A stretch of DNA of 64,000 nucleotides, taken from positions 62,001 to 126,000 of the forward strand of contig NZ_JAPYZV010000003.1 of NCBI RefSeq assembly GCF_027812955.1. The letters run 5' to 3'. This document shows, one piece after another, positions 48,101 through 56,659 of this stretch. The translations under genes were made by a program, and so were the position numbers. Position 1 is the stretch's first letter. The number at the start of each line of letters is the position of its first letter. Below the pieces are notes generated by a model. It was not told where the DNA came from, made no database searches, and saw only the letters and a program-made list of their open reading frames with translations. Origin of the DNA: Pedococcus sp. 5OH_020 (GTDB lineage Bacteria > Actinomycetota > Actinomycetes > Actinomycetales > Dermatophilaceae).

Positions 48101-49047
48101 CGGACGAGTGGCTCAGCGAGGCGACCAGCGACGCGCCCGCACAAGACACCGTGCAGATCGACCCAGACTCTGCCGCGACCCCGGAGCGCTCGCACTCGGC
48201 GCCACAGTCCGTCGCGGTGGACCCGGCTACGGTGACCGTCCTCGGGGTGGAGTCGACCGTCCTGCCCACCCGTGTGCCAGGAGCCACCGCCAGCCCGGAC
48301 GCTCAGAGCGTCCTGGGCGAGCCGGTGCCGTCGGTCCGGCCGGCGATGAGGGCCCACAACACGTCCTTCTTCGGGGCCCGCAGGGCCCGCGGCACAGCCG
48401 CACCTGAGCCGCAGTCCATGCAGCCCCTCAGCCCTGAGGGCGGCATCCAGCGCGACGCTCAGGTCCAGGAGGTCCCGGACGAGCAGCCGACGCAGGTGAT
48501 GCCGGAGCCTGCCGGGCAAGCCGAGGCCGTGACGGACGAGCCTGGGCACGAGCAGGCCGCGCAGCCCGAGCCTGTGCAGGAGCGGGCCGATGAGCCAGAG
48601 CGGGTGCAGGAGCAGGCCGCTCAGCCCGAGCCTGTGCAGCAGCAGGCTGTGCAGGCCGAGCGCACGCCGGGGCGGACTCCCCGCAGCGACGACACCCCCA
48701 TCTTCCGCGCCATGATGTCCTCCTGGCTGACCGAGCCTGTCGGCTCGCAGAGCTCAGGGGGGTCGTGGTCGACCTCGGAGGCCGACCGGGCATGGTCCGC
48801 CGCCGCCCGTATCGAGGAGACCGTGCCCGTGCAGGAGTCACCCGCAGGCCTTCCCCAGCGTCGACCAGGCAGCCTGCTGGTACCCGGCGCCGTGGAGGAG
48901 CCCTCCACCAACGCCGCACCTGCGGCGTCGCGACGCGATCCCGAGACGATCCGGCGCAACCTCAACCGCCACCAACGAGGTGTGAGCACCGCGCGCACCG
49001 AGAACCAAGACGGAACACACCGAGAGGAAGCCGATGTTCACCACTGA
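45199..49047 (+). CDS. Conservon sensor histidine kinase (CvnA-like) with very long tail
   Basis: A 1282-residue kinase. TM1 is at residues 26-45, then a helical extracytoplasmic nitrate/sensing-type domain to about 294, TM2 (295-317), HAMP, a DHp helix with [20 protein letters not shown], and HATPase_c with [19 protein letters not shown] and [16 protein letters not shown]. Residues from about 612 to the end form a disordered Ala/Pro/Glu-rich tail of some 670 residues. In it the motif LP-x-R-x-(P/R)-G-A recurs about five times (near 652, 675, 831, 1020 and 1217). GAGGAAGG precedes GTG 45199. CvnA kinases act with the roadblock, DUF742 and GTPase proteins encoded next. Confidence 0.9.
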   Translation: MSRLQSAPGRVPRRWYFSQWPLRRKLAAAVVLPVMLAFVFGGLRVKSDFQSAQQLSRAADTVLVIRPVVEYNLAVQRLAAAESVGGGGVIQAITRYESAAADLRIAMKAPSVPQSVKASAQSALGLGQAVRSGKTRDGFSDVVIDKSGNIATLMSSAVADLGLSDDSASAKIVVALQDTIAAQRALTGQQLHLANTNDSAATLRAIGQVGAETAALSRLQSAGVVDTTQVRQLLNDNGRRGATLQQENVDKAQIQDLGAGVETSNKAYSDLTDTELTWLEQNLRARAAAHRTDAFLNAIVIVAALVAALALVFALMRSLLGPIRVVRQGALEVANKRLPEAVAAMRDGEDPPEFVAIPVYTTEEMGQLARAVDDLHTQALSLAGDQARLRVQVGHMFETLSRRSTSLIDQQLSLIERLESDEEDPKRLQSLFRLDHLAARMRRNSDSLLVLAGTSTRRGASGSVSVSDAVRAAVSEVENYERIDIGDTSDDQVLGSVGSDLIHLIAEVVDNALAYSPPTTRVTIRGARTPEGGLLIEVADRGLGMPPRDLAALNDRLAHGGDITADTARRMGLFVVGSLAKRHGIAVRLRRNGDETQGITVSVHLPATLLADSAVAPQRQIRAAAAAATEAEAVAPAATPVSAVGGTTKAGLPARVRGASGATPSPLPGAAKKVLPTRTPGAHGPGTNGIPPAVKPVIAAADPGDPARPAVNGHDAAGAVVNASDAPATPRTNGSEAHAPGTNGTEAHAAERNGKETSATGHHEDAGVAADSDLPAAPAPTSSSVLDPEPVGAADTVDSSEGADSPAAVVGDEAATGPESTGTPQTRSAAGLPVRKPRATGITEYREFADAPSAGQDEVTQEQPSGKGSGSGKGGRLSGWLPGRGKAQAEAARAQAEAESYRMPSNLSAWLDHRAKLAEVAKPSEASTSDLSAGTDRAGDAQDAQPQALVEESELDARSTEAGALHVPDEWLSEATSDAPAQDTVQIDPDSAATPERSHSAPQSVAVDPATVTVLGVESTVLPTRVPGATASPDAQSVLGEPVPSVRPAMRAHNTSFFGARRARGTAAPEPQSMQPLSPEGGIQRDAQVQEVPDEQPTQVMPEPAGQAEAVTDEPGHEQAAQPEPVQERADEPERVQEQAAQPEPVQQQAVQAERTPGRTPRSDDTPIFRAMMSSWLTEPVGSQSSGGSWSTSEADRAWSAAARIEETVPVQESPAGLPQRRPGSLLVPGAVEEPSTNAAPAASRRDPETIRRNLNRHQRGVSTARTENQDGTHREEADVHH

Positions 49048-49453
49048 CGCCATGACCCAGCCGAAGGGCGAGTACGACTGGCTCGTGGCCAGGTTCGCCA
49101 ACGACACCCCCGGTGTCTCGCACGCCATCCTCGTGTCGGCCGACGGGCTGCCGATGGCCGCCAGCGAGCAGCTTCCCGTGGACCGCGCCGAGCAGATGGC
49201 TGCTGTCGCCTCGGGCATGGCCAGCCTCGCCTCCGGTGCCGCCCGACTGTTCCAGGGCGGTTCGGTGCTCCAGTCCGTCATCGAGATGGAGCTCGGCTAC
49301 CTGCTGCTGATGAGTGTGGGAGACGGCTCGCACCTGGCGGCGCTCACGAGCACGGACTCCGACATCGGCCAGGTCGGCTACGAGATGGCCGTCCTGGTCG
49401 ACCGCGTCGGCAAGATGATCGACGCGTCTGCCCGGACGCCGATGACGGGGTAG
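49034..49453 (+). CDS. Roadblock/LC7 protein (CvnB-like)
   Basis: A 139-residue single roadblock/LC7 domain ([34 protein letters not shown] ... [20 protein letters not shown]). Such proteins act as GTPase-activating or scaffold partners of MglA-like small GTPases. The ATG at 49034 overlaps the kinase gene by 14 bp and has GAGGAAG upstream; ATG 49052 is an alternative start. Second gene of the conservon. Confidence 0.93.
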   Translation: MFTTDAMTQPKGEYDWLVARFANDTPGVSHAILVSADGLPMAASEQLPVDRAEQMAAVASGMASLASGAARLFQGGSVLQSVIEMELGYLLLMSVGDGSHLAALTSTDSDIGQVGYEMAVLVDRVGKMIDASARTPMTG

Positions 49454-49456
49454 TCG

Positions 49457-49828
49457 ATGGCGACCGACGCACCGCAGGAGTCAGCAGGGCCACGGCTCGT
49501 CCGGCCCTATGCGCTGACGTCAGGACGCACCGAGTCCGTGGTGGACCTGCCGATCGAGGCCACCCTCGAGGTGCTTCCCTCAGCCCGGACGGCGACCTGG
49601 CCCGAGGGCGACCTCTCGGCAAAGATCATCGAGCTCCTGGCCTCCTCGCAGTCGGTGGCCGAGGTCTCCGCCAAGCTACACATCCCGCTCGGCGTCGCCC
49701 GGGTCCTGCTCGGGGACCTGGTCTCCGCCGGGCATGTCAGGACCCGCGCCACCATCTCCGAGAACACCACGACCGACGAACGACGTGAACTCATCGAAAG
49801 GACACTCAGTGGACTACGCGCCCTCTAA
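49457..49828 (+). CDS. DUF742 protein (CvnC-like)
   Basis: A 123-residue protein with the family's RLVRPYALTSGRTE start and a winged-helix-like second half (IIELLASSQSVAEVSAKLHIPLGVARVLLGDLVSAGHV). It is the third conservon component. In Streptomyces conservons the DUF742 protein associates with the kinase-GTPase complex at the membrane. It starts four bases after the roadblock stop and overlaps the GTPase gene by 20 bp. Confidence 0.93.
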   Translation: MATDAPQESAGPRLVRPYALTSGRTESVVDLPIEATLEVLPSARTATWPEGDLSAKIIELLASSQSVAEVSAKLHIPLGVARVLLGDLVSAGHVRTRATISENTTTDERRELIERTLSGLRAL

Positions 49829-50393
49829 CCGCAGTAGCGCCTCGACGAAGATTGTCGTGGCCGGCGGCTTCGGCGTCGGGAAGACCACCTTCGTTGGTGC
49901 CGTCTCCGAGATCGACCCGCTGCGCACCGAAGCCCTGGTCACGAACGAGTCCCAGGGCCAGGACGACATCTCGAAGGTCCAGCAGAAGCACACCACCACG
50001 GTGGCGATGGACTTCGGACGCATCACGCTGGCAGAGAACCTGGTGCTCTACCTGTTCGGCACCCCCGGTCAGCGCCGGTTCTGGTTCATGTGGGACGACC
50101 TGGTCAAGGGAGCCATCGGCGCGGTCGTCCTCGTGGACACCCGCCGCCTCGACGACAGCTTCGCCGCCGTCGACTACTTCGAGGCCAAGGGCCTGCCCTT
50201 CATCGTGGCGCTCAACCAGTTCGACGACGCCCAGCAGTTCGGAGCTGACGACATACGCGAAGCACTGGCCATCCCCTCGCACATCCCCGTCATCACGGTG
50301 GACGCCCGCGAGCGGGAGTCCGCCAAGCGGGCCCTCGTCCGGATCACCGAGTTCGCACTCACCCAGCTCGCGGCAGTTCCTGCCCCGGCCTGA
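49809..50393 (+). CDS. Conservon GTPase (CvnD-like, MglA/Arf type)
   Basis: A 194-residue small GTPase: P-loop GGFGVGKTTFVGAVSEIDPLRTEA, switch region with TTTVAMDFGRI, G3 GTPGQRRFWFMWDDL, G4 VALNQFDDAQQ and G5 TVDARE. It is the effector switch of the conservon and is probably controlled by the roadblock partner. The GTG at 49809 has AAAGGA upstream and lies inside the DUF742 gene. No P450 (cvnE) follows; a terminator does. Confidence 0.93.
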   Translation: MDYAPSNRSSASTKIVVAGGFGVGKTTFVGAVSEIDPLRTEALVTNESQGQDDISKVQQKHTTTVAMDFGRITLAENLVLYLFGTPGQRRFWFMWDDLVKGAIGAVVLVDTRRLDDSFAAVDYFEAKGLPFIVALNQFDDAQQFGADDIREALAIPSHIPVITVDARERESAKRALVRITEFALTQLAAVPAPA

Positions 50394-50414
50394 GCTGAAC
50401 CGACCAGAGCCGGA

Positions 50415-50451
50415 CCGGAGCCCGACGTCGCGCGACGGCGTCGGGCTCCGG
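50415..50451. terminator. Bidirectional terminator between conservon and LLM fusion
   Basis: Perfect 13-bp stem (CCGGAGCCCGACG/CGTCGGGCTCCGG) with an 11-base loop between convergent genes. Confidence 0.75.
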
Positions 50452-50476
50452 CCGCCCTCCCGGCCGACCATCCGCG

Positions 50477-51985
50477 TCAGCGAGGCTGCAGGACGTCGCC
50501 GAGCCGTTCCACGTCCGCTGCGGTGTCGAGGTCGGGAAGCGACACGAACACCGTCCGGACGCCGCGGTCCGCCAGCACCTTGTAGCGGTCGCGGTGGCTG
50601 TCGGCCGGCCCCGCGTGGTGGCGAGCCGCGAAGGCAGCCGCGGAGGTGCGGCCTCGCAACCGCTCCACGCGGTTCCAGGCGTCGTCCCGGTCTCGGCCCA
50701 CGACCGGCACGTCCAGGACGGTGATGGCCACCTCGCCCGCCTCACGGCCCACCGCCGCGCAGTGCCGGCGCAGGACGGCGATCTTCCGGTCGAGCGTCTC
50801 GAGGTCGCTCGGAACGTTGCAGGCGTCGCCCTGCGCGGCCGCGATGCGCAGCGTACGAGCCTCACCGCCGCCTCCCACGATGATCTGGGGCTGCCCCAGG
50901 GGGCGCGGGTACGCCGTGGTTTCAGGGAGGGTCACCCGGCTGCCCGTGTAGGGCTTGGTGCCGGCGCCCCAGAGGGCGCGGATCGTCTCGATCGACCTCT
51001 CGAGCAGGTCCAGGCGCTCGTGCGCCGGCGGGAACGGCAGCCCGAAGGCCAGGTGCTCGCGCTCCCACCACCCGGCGCCGAGGCCGAGGAAGGCGCGCCC
51101 CCTGGAGAGCACGTCGAGGGTGGCGACGGTCTTGGCCACCAGCCCGGGCGCCCGGAACGTCACCGGAGAGACCAGGGTGCCCAGGCGTAGGTCGGTCTCC
51201 AGGCCCGCGAGCAGCCCCAGCGTCACCCAGGGCTCGGGGATCGGTTCCCAGGCGCGGTCCACCTGCGGGATCTGGATCAGGTGGTCCATGAGCGCCAGAC
51301 CGCTGAACCCGCACTGGTCGGCAGCGAGGCAGACCGAGCTCAGCCAGGCGGCCGGCTCCTGGGCCCAGGGGAACCGCGAGACCTGCAGGACGAGCTCGAC
51401 GCCGAGGGACGACTGTCGCGGCGTGAGGGCCCCGGCGCGCGTGTCTGGTGCGTCGGCCGGGTCGGTGGTGCGGCCCCCCCTCGGGCCGTCGTCGCGTTGC
51501 TCGTCCGAGCCGGGTGCGGCCGTCACGACGTGCCACCCCTCGGCGTGCAGCTCGGTGGCCACTGCGGGCAGCCGCGCCAACTGTCGCCCCAGAACCGCTG
51601 CGGGGACCGGTCGCCCACGGGCCGAGTTCCGTTCCCGGACTAGACGCGGCGGAGTGTCGAAGAGCACTGCCACACAAGGCAGCCCGGCTGCGCGTCCCAA
51701 GGCCAGCCACTCCTGCCGACGCCGGGTGTCGAGCCCCAGCGTGTCCACCACCACGGTGAGCTTGCGACGCAGCCGTGCGGCAACGATCCGGTCCAGGACG
51801 GCGAAGGCGTCGGCGGAGGCGTCCAGGTCGTGCTCGCCGCTGCCGACAACGGCGCGTAGCGCATCCGAGGACACGATCTCGGCCGTCCGGTAGCGGGCGG
51901 CCGCCCAGGTCGACTTCCCGGCGCCCGCGGCGCCGACCAGCACGACGAGCGCCGGGTCGGGGACGCCGTGCGCACCTGCGCTCAT
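50477..51985 (-). CDS. Fusion of P-loop kinase and F420-type LLM oxidoreductase
   Basis: A 502-residue two-domain protein. Residues 10-165 form a polynucleotide-kinase/zeta-like P-loop domain (VVLVGAAGAGKSTWAAARY, IVSSDALR, VVVDTLGLDTRRRQEWL, RPVPAAVLGRQLARL). After a charged linker, residues 192-502 form a luciferase-like F420/FMN oxidoreductase (LGVELVLQVSRFPW, DHLIQIPQ, RLGTLVSPVTFRAPGLVAKTVATLDVLSRGR, LGLGAGWWEREH). Both halves look complete. The ATG at 51985 overlaps the stop of the hydrolase gene (ATGA). The substrate and the reason for the fusion are unknown. Confidence 0.85.
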   Translation of the reverse strand: MSAGAHGVPDPALVVLVGAAGAGKSTWAAARYRTAEIVSSDALRAVVGSGEHDLDASADAFAVLDRIVAARLRRKLTVVVDTLGLDTRRRQEWLALGRAAGLPCVAVLFDTPPRLVRERNSARGRPVPAAVLGRQLARLPAVATELHAEGWHVVTAAPGSDEQRDDGPRGGRTTDPADAPDTRAGALTPRQSSLGVELVLQVSRFPWAQEPAAWLSSVCLAADQCGFSGLALMDHLIQIPQVDRAWEPIPEPWVTLGLLAGLETDLRLGTLVSPVTFRAPGLVAKTVATLDVLSRGRAFLGLGAGWWEREHLAFGLPFPPAHERLDLLERSIETIRALWGAGTKPYTGSRVTLPETTAYPRPLGQPQIIVGGGGEARTLRIAAAQGDACNVPSDLETLDRKIAVLRRHCAAVGREAGEVAITVLDVPVVGRDRDDAWNRVERLRGRTSAAAFAARHHAGPADSHRDRYKVLADRGVRTVFVSLPDLDTAADVERLGDVLQPR

Positions 51986-52857
51986 GGTCCGGGCGTGGCG
52001 CCCGCACGCCGCAGTACGGCCGACGCGACCTCGTGTGGCCGAGTCTCGGGCAGCCAGTGTCCCGCCTCCAGCTCGACGAACTCGTAGGGTGCCGCGACCT
52101 CCCGCGCCGTACGCTCCGCGGCCGCCCGACCGAGCGAGGGGTCGTGGCGGCCCCACAGGTACGTCGTGGGCACCTCGATCCGAACCTGCGTGCCGGCGGT
52201 GTCGGGCTCCCGATGGCGAGTCACGTTCCAGGCGGTCCCGAGCGCTTGGGAGGTCAGGGGGAGCGCTCGGTACCAGGCAAGGCTGCCGGCTGCGAAACCG
52301 GGGTCCCGGAACCGGGCCGCATACCTGGCTGCCTTGGCCGCGGGCAGGCCGGACCGGGTGAGCAGCCGAGGAAGGATGCGGCTGAGCACCCACTCAGGCA
52401 CGAGCGGCACCTGGAACGCCGCGATGTACCCACTTCGCAGCAGCTGGTCGCTGTGGCGCGTCGCCCACGCCAACGCCTGGTGGTGCGGAGTGGACAGGAC
52501 GACCAGGGAGCTCAGGCGCTCGGGGTGCCGCTCGGCGAAGAGCCAGGCGACCGCGCCGCCCCAGTCGTGGCCGACGAGATGGACGCGGTTCACCCCGAGA
52601 GCGTCGACCAGCGCCCTGACGTCCCCGACCAGCTCGCACGTGCGGTAGGCCGACCGTCCGGGGGGCCTGGCCCGAGGGGAGTAGCCACGCTGGTCCAGCG
52701 AGACGACTCGCAGACCCCCTGCCAGGAGCAGGGGCGTGACCTCGTCCCAGGCGGTGCGGTCCTGCGGCCACCCGTGCAGCAGGACCACCACCTCGCCGGT
52801 GCGCGGTCCGGAGTCGGTGACGTCGAAGACGAGCCCGTCGCGCGTGAACTCCTGCAT
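51982..52857 (-). CDS. Alpha/beta hydrolase, epoxide-hydrolase type
   Basis: A 291-residue hydrolase with HGWPQDRTAWDE (oxyanion), DQRGYSP, nucleophile elbow GHDWGGAVAW (Asp nucleophile), WGRHDPSLG (acid) and AGHWLPE (base). The Asp at the elbow and the HGWP motif mark epoxide hydrolases or haloalkane dehalogenases rather than esterases. It has a leaderless-type start and is coupled to the downstream kinase-LLM fusion, which suggests a shared small-molecule pathway. Confidence 0.88.
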   Translation of the reverse strand: MQEFTRDGLVFDVTDSGPRTGEVVVLLHGWPQDRTAWDEVTPLLLAGGLRVVSLDQRGYSPRARPPGRSAYRTCELVGDVRALVDALGVNRVHLVGHDWGGAVAWLFAERHPERLSSLVVLSTPHHQALAWATRHSDQLLRSGYIAAFQVPLVPEWVLSRILPRLLTRSGLPAAKAARYAARFRDPGFAAGSLAWYRALPLTSQALGTAWNVTRHREPDTAGTQVRIEVPTTYLWGRHDPSLGRAAAERTAREVAAPYEFVELEAGHWLPETRPHEVASAVLRRAGATPGP

Positions 52858-52863
52858 TCGCCG

Positions 52864-52869
52864 AACCTA
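52864..52869 (-). promoter_or_regulatory. Leaderless-type -10 box (TAGGTT)
   Basis: On the minus strand TAGGTT ends six bases before ATG 52857, without a ribosome binding site. Confidence 0.55.
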
Positions 52870-52918
52870 CCCGGCCTCGATGCAGCGCCGCAGGACGGCG
52901 AGGCGCGAGGATGCCAAG

Positions 52919-53377
52919 GTGAGGACCTTCCACTTCCAACACGAATGGCATCTCGACGCGCCCGTGGCCGAGGTCTTCGCCGCCCTGGCGGACGTGGAGC
53001 GGTACGCGGTGTGGTGGCCCCAGGTACGCCATGCGGAGCGTCTCGACGACGACTCCGGCAGGACGGCGATCCGAAGCTTCCTGCCGTACACGCTCGACCT
53101 GGTCCTACGCCGCGAGGTCGAGGACGAGGCCACCGGACTGCTGCGCGTGGCCGTCACCGGCGACCTCGAGGGCTGGTGCCAGTGGCGGTTGGCGGCGCAA
53201 GGGGTGGACGAGGACGCGTGCCGTGCCGTCTTCGACCAGGAAGCCACGGTGACGCCCCGCCTGTTGGCGCGCAGCGCACCCCTCACCGGACCTCTGCTGC
53301 GCGCCAACCACGCGTGGATGATGCGGTGCGGCGCTGCCGGCCTGTCGGCGTACCTGGCAAGCGCACGCCACCCCTGA
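52919..53377 (+). CDS. SRPBCC/polyketide cyclase-like protein
   Basis: A 152-residue START-like fold (FHFQHEWHLDAPVAEVFAALADVERYAVWWPQVRHAER start, LVLRREVEDEATGLLRVAVTGDLEGWCQWRL core, long C-terminal helix with MMRCGAAGLSAYL). Such proteins bind hydrophobic ligands; the ligand is unknown. The GTG at 52919 has GAGG eight bases before it. ATG 52880 would add 13 basic residues and cannot be excluded. Confidence 0.75.
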   Translation: MRTFHFQHEWHLDAPVAEVFAALADVERYAVWWPQVRHAERLDDDSGRTAIRSFLPYTLDLVLRREVEDEATGLLRVAVTGDLEGWCQWRLAAQGVDEDACRAVFDQEATVTPRLLARSAPLTGPLLRANHAWMMRCGAAGLSAYLASARHP

Positions 53378-53444
53378 GGCGAGCGCGAGCGGGCCGCGTA
53401 CTGGCTGTCTCGGCGCTCTGGCACCCGCCCGGGCCCCGCACGCG

Positions 53445-54782
53445 ATGGTGCGGGAGACTGACCCGGTGACGTCGGGCGCGGAGTTCTCCCTCGGCGGGCG
53501 CCGGGCCTGGACTGTCTACGGCGCCTGCGTGTCGATCTACATCCTGGCCGTGTTCCATCGCAGCTCTCTCGGGGTGGCCGGGCTCATCGCCACGGAGCGG
53601 TTCCATATCGCCGCGGCGCAGCTCTCCGCGTTCACGATGGTCCAGCTGCTGGTCTACGCCGCCATGCAGGTCCCCGTCGGCGCCCTGCTGGACCGGTTCG
53701 GCCCACGTCGGCTGCTGTTGGCCGGCGTGAGCCTCATGACCCTGGCACAGCTGGGTTTCGCGTTCGCGGACTCCTTCCCGGCCGGGATCGTCGCGAGGGT
53801 CGTGCTGGGAGTGGGGGACTCGATGGTCTTCGTGCCGCTGCTGCGCATCGTCGCCCTGTGGTTCCCCCCGATCCGCATCGCGATGGTCTCCCAGGTGACT
53901 GGACTGTTGGGACAGCTCGGCGCCCTGGTGGCCGCCACGCCCCTGGTGTACGCCCTGCACCGCTGGGGATGGACGCCGTCCTACGCGAGTGCTGCCTGCG
54001 TCGGCGTCGTGCTGGCCGTGCTGGTGCTCGTCGTCGTCCGCGACTCGCCCAACCCTGACCACGAGCTCGACGACATCAAGGTGCGCGCGCTCGCCAGGGC
54101 CGTGCGGTCCGCGTGGCGGACGCCGGGGACCAGGCTGGGGCTCTGGTCGCACTTCTCGGCGCAGTTCGGCGCCAACGTGTTCGCGCTCCTGTGGGGCTAC
54201 CCCTTCCTGGTGGCTGGGCAAGGGCTGTCGCCTGGGACGGCCGGGACCCTCCTCATGCTCATGACCGTCACGACCGTCGTGAGCAGCCCCATGATCGGCG
54301 GCTTCATCACGAAGTACCCGTTCTCCCGGTCCACGCTGATCCTGGGGATCGTCACCGCCATCATGACGGTCTGGGCGGTGGTGCTGCTCTGGCCAGGGCG
54401 CGCGCCGCTGCCCGTGCTCGTGGTCCTGGTCGTCGTCACGGCGGTCGGCGGTCCGGGCTCTCTCGTCGGCTTCGACGTCGCGCGGACGTTCAACCCGCCT
54501 ACGCGTCTGGGCAGCGCTACGGGAATCGTCAACGTCGGTGGCTTCCTTGCCTCCCTGTCGACGGTGACGCTGATCGGTGTGGTCCTGGACAGGGTGGCGC
54601 CAGGCGGCCCGGCGACGTACGACGTCCATGCGTTCAAGCTTGCGATGTCCATGCAGTACCTGGTCTGGGGCCTTGGACTCGCCCAGATCCTGCGCTACCG
54701 GCGGAAGGTCCGTCGCGAGCTCAAGGAGTCCGACCCGGCGGCCTACGCCGCACTTCGCGCAGGCGAGGCCATAAACCCCTAG
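53445..54782 (+). CDS. MFS transporter
   Basis: A 445-residue major facilitator with 12 helices. Motif A-like GALLDRFGPRRLL follows helix 2 and HRSSLGVAGL lies in helix 1. The DSFPAGIVARVVLGVGDSMVFVPLLRIVALWFPP stretch resembles the nitrate/sugar-phosphate/hexuronate MFS branch. The substrate is unknown. The start could also be GTG 53466, which loses seven residues. A palindromic repeat cluster follows the gene. Confidence 0.85.
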   Translation: MVRETDPVTSGAEFSLGGRRAWTVYGACVSIYILAVFHRSSLGVAGLIATERFHIAAAQLSAFTMVQLLVYAAMQVPVGALLDRFGPRRLLLAGVSLMTLAQLGFAFADSFPAGIVARVVLGVGDSMVFVPLLRIVALWFPPIRIAMVSQVTGLLGQLGALVAATPLVYALHRWGWTPSYASAACVGVVLAVLVLVVVRDSPNPDHELDDIKVRALARAVRSAWRTPGTRLGLWSHFSAQFGANVFALLWGYPFLVAGQGLSPGTAGTLLMLMTVTTVVSSPMIGGFITKYPFSRSTLILGIVTAIMTVWAVVLLWPGRAPLPVLVVLVVVTAVGGPGSLVGFDVARTFNPPTRLGSATGIVNVGGFLASLSTVTLIGVVLDRVAPGGPATYDVHAFKLAMSMQYLVWGLGLAQILRYRRKVRRELKESDPAAYAALRAGEAINP

Positions 54783-54802
54783 GTCCGAAGCCCCCCGGCT
54801 CT

Positions 54803-54901
54803 CCGAAGTCTGGGACTTCGGAGGGACACGCCGGCCTTTTCGCCGAAGTCCCAGACTTCGGAGGGACACGCCGGGCTGGGACCCGAAGTCCCGGACTTCG
54901 G
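54803..54901. repeat. Three palindromes at exact 40-bp period
   Basis: CCGAAGTC-N3-GACTTCGG occurs at 54803-54821, 54843-54861 and 54883-54901. The spacers of the first two share GAGGGACACGCCGG. Each can form an 8-bp stem. The cluster lies 20 bp past the MFS stop and could end transcription or be an extragenic palindromic repeat family. Confidence 0.9.
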
Positions 54902-54954
54902 AACAGCGCTGGGGAGGTCTGAAGAGGCCTTGACCAGCGGAGACGGCCAATTTC

Positions 54955-54971
54955 GTTACCAACCTGTGACC
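54955..54971 (+). promoter_or_regulatory. Direct repeat resembling an MtrA box, in AT-rich leader
   Basis: GTTACC-N5-GTGACC lies about 190 bp before the NlpC/P60 gene. The stretch 54950-55162 is markedly AT-richer than the rest of the window and has a possible -10 TACTCT near 55112. MtrA boxes are direct GTNAC-type repeats that control wall hydrolases in actinobacteria; the match is inferred by eye. Confidence 0.35.
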
Positions 54972-55162
54972 ATCTCTGGACACGTGATCGAACCGAGCGG
55001 ACGGGCTGCGGAAAGACATTCGTGTAACTCGGTGAATCACATCACTGTCATTTTCCGGAAGGCACCGAAATGGTGGGAATGATGTGACGAGAGTGCTTTA
55101 AGTGAAAATGCGGCTCTACTCTCAACCGGCTGAACCAGTCCGATCGAGAGAGGCATTTCCCC

Positions 55163-56626
55163 GTGCCCCGTACCGCCATTGTCTGCCGCGCGCTCCGCGC
55201 CGGTTCCGCGCTGTCGCTGGCCGGCGCGCTGGCCTTCTCGACCACCCTGACAGCGACGGCGGACCCCGGGCCCGTCTACCCCTCCAAGTCACAGGTGGAC
55301 CACGCGAAGGCGGCCGTCACCGGCACTGCGGGGAAGATCTCGCTCCTCGACGGCCAGTACGCCGCGGCGAGCGCGCAGCTCGCCGACGTGGAGGACCGTG
55401 CGGCGGCTGCCGGGGAGGCGTACAACGGGGCGCGCTACGAGCTCGACCAGCGCACCGCCGAGACGGCGGCGGCCCGAAAGCGTGCGGCGGCGGCCCAGAA
55501 GGTGGCCGACGCGGCGAGCCTGGAGGTGCGCCGGTATGCCGCGAACGTCTACCAGCAGGGTGGCACCTTCGGCGAGCTACAGGCGTACCTCGACAGCAAC
55601 GGTCCGCAGGACCTGATGGACCGAGCGACGGCGCTGGAGGCCGTGGGGGACGCGCGCGCCCGTTCCCTCCAGAAGGCGGAGGCGACCTCGGTCGTCGCGG
55701 CCACGCTGAAGCGCCAGGCGGATGACGCTCAAGCCGCGCAGGCGAAGGCCGCCGAGCAGGCGCAGCGCGCCCGCGACACGGCGCAGAGCCAGGCCGACCA
55801 GGCGCAGGTGGCTGCGACCCGGATCCAGCACGAACAGGCGGCGCTCGTCACGCAGCTGGCGACCCTCCGGAAGACCTCCGTGGACCTCGAGCGTCAGCGC
55901 CAGGACGGCCTCGCCGCAGCGGCGGCCGCACGGGCCGCCGCCGCCGAGGCGGCCCGGCAGGCACGCCTGGCCGCAGAGCGGGCAAGAGCCGCCAAGGACG
56001 CCGCTGCCCGGAAGACGGCCGAGCAGGCAGCGGCTCGCGCCGCCGCCGAGGCGCAGCGTCAGCGGGCGGCGGCTGTCGCGGCAGAGAAGGCGGCCGAGCG
56101 GGCGGCCAAGCTCGTTGCGAAGCCCGCGGCCAAGAGCCCGGTCCGGCCCAGGAAGTCCCCCGCAGCTCCCAGGACGCGCCCCCGACCGGCACCGAGACCG
56201 GCCCCCAGGCCCGCACCGAGCGAGCCGGCTCCGGTACGCCCGGACCCGGTCACGCCGCCGCCCTCCTCCGGAGGCGTGTCAGCCGTCATCGGCTACGCGC
56301 AGCAGCAGCTGGGCAAGCCCTACGGCTGGGGGGCTGCAGGTCCCGATGCGTTCGACTGCTCGGGCCTGACCATGCGGGCGTGGGCTCAGGCGGGTGTCTA
56401 CCTCTCGCACTACACCGGTGCGCAGTGGGGTGAGACCGCCCGAGTGCCGATCAGCGACCTGCGCCCCGGAGACCTCGTCTTCTACGGCACGTCCGGTCCC
56501 GAGAGCCATCACGTCGGGCTCTACGTGGGCGGCGGTCAGATGATCGAGGCGCCCCACGCCGGCGCGAACGTCCGCTACGCCTCGATCTATCGGTCGGACC
56601 TTCTGCCGTACGCCGGGCGACCCTGA
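55163..56626 (+). CDS. Secreted NlpC/P60 peptidoglycan hydrolase (RipA-like)
   Basis: A 487-residue exported endopeptidase. A signal peptide (to about ATA-DP, residue 33) is followed by an Ala-rich coiled coil (residues 45-310) and a Lys/Arg/Pro linker. The C-terminal NlpC/P60 domain has catalytic Cys in DAFDCSGLT, His in SHHVGLYVG and the third polar residue after APHAGANVR. Such enzymes cut D-Glu-DAP bonds in wall peptides during division; the coiled coil usually autoinhibits or targets. The GTG start follows an AT-rich regulated leader. Confidence 0.93.
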   Translation: MPRTAIVCRALRAGSALSLAGALAFSTTLTATADPGPVYPSKSQVDHAKAAVTGTAGKISLLDGQYAAASAQLADVEDRAAAAGEAYNGARYELDQRTAETAAARKRAAAAQKVADAASLEVRRYAANVYQQGGTFGELQAYLDSNGPQDLMDRATALEAVGDARARSLQKAEATSVVAATLKRQADDAQAAQAKAAEQAQRARDTAQSQADQAQVAATRIQHEQAALVTQLATLRKTSVDLERQRQDGLAAAAAARAAAAEAARQARLAAERARAAKDAAARKTAEQAAARAAAEAQRQRAAAVAAEKAAERAAKLVAKPAAKSPVRPRKSPAAPRTRPRPAPRPAPRPAPSEPAPVRPDPVTPPPSSGGVSAVIGYAQQQLGKPYGWGAAGPDAFDCSGLTMRAWAQAGVYLSHYTGAQWGETARVPISDLRPGDLVFYGTSGPESHHVGLYVGGGQMIEAPHAGANVRYASIYRSDLLPYAGRP

Positions 56627-56659
56627 CCACGGGCGCCCGAGGGGTGACCTGGCCCGGGA

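Noticed and set aside
54803-54901. CRISPR array
   Set aside because: Only three palindromes, with spacers that are themselves similar, and no cas genes.
54950-55162. Cyclic di-AMP (ydaO-type) riboswitch before the NlpC/P60 gene
   Set aside because: Expected for this gene class, but I could not find the conserved riboswitch core segments.
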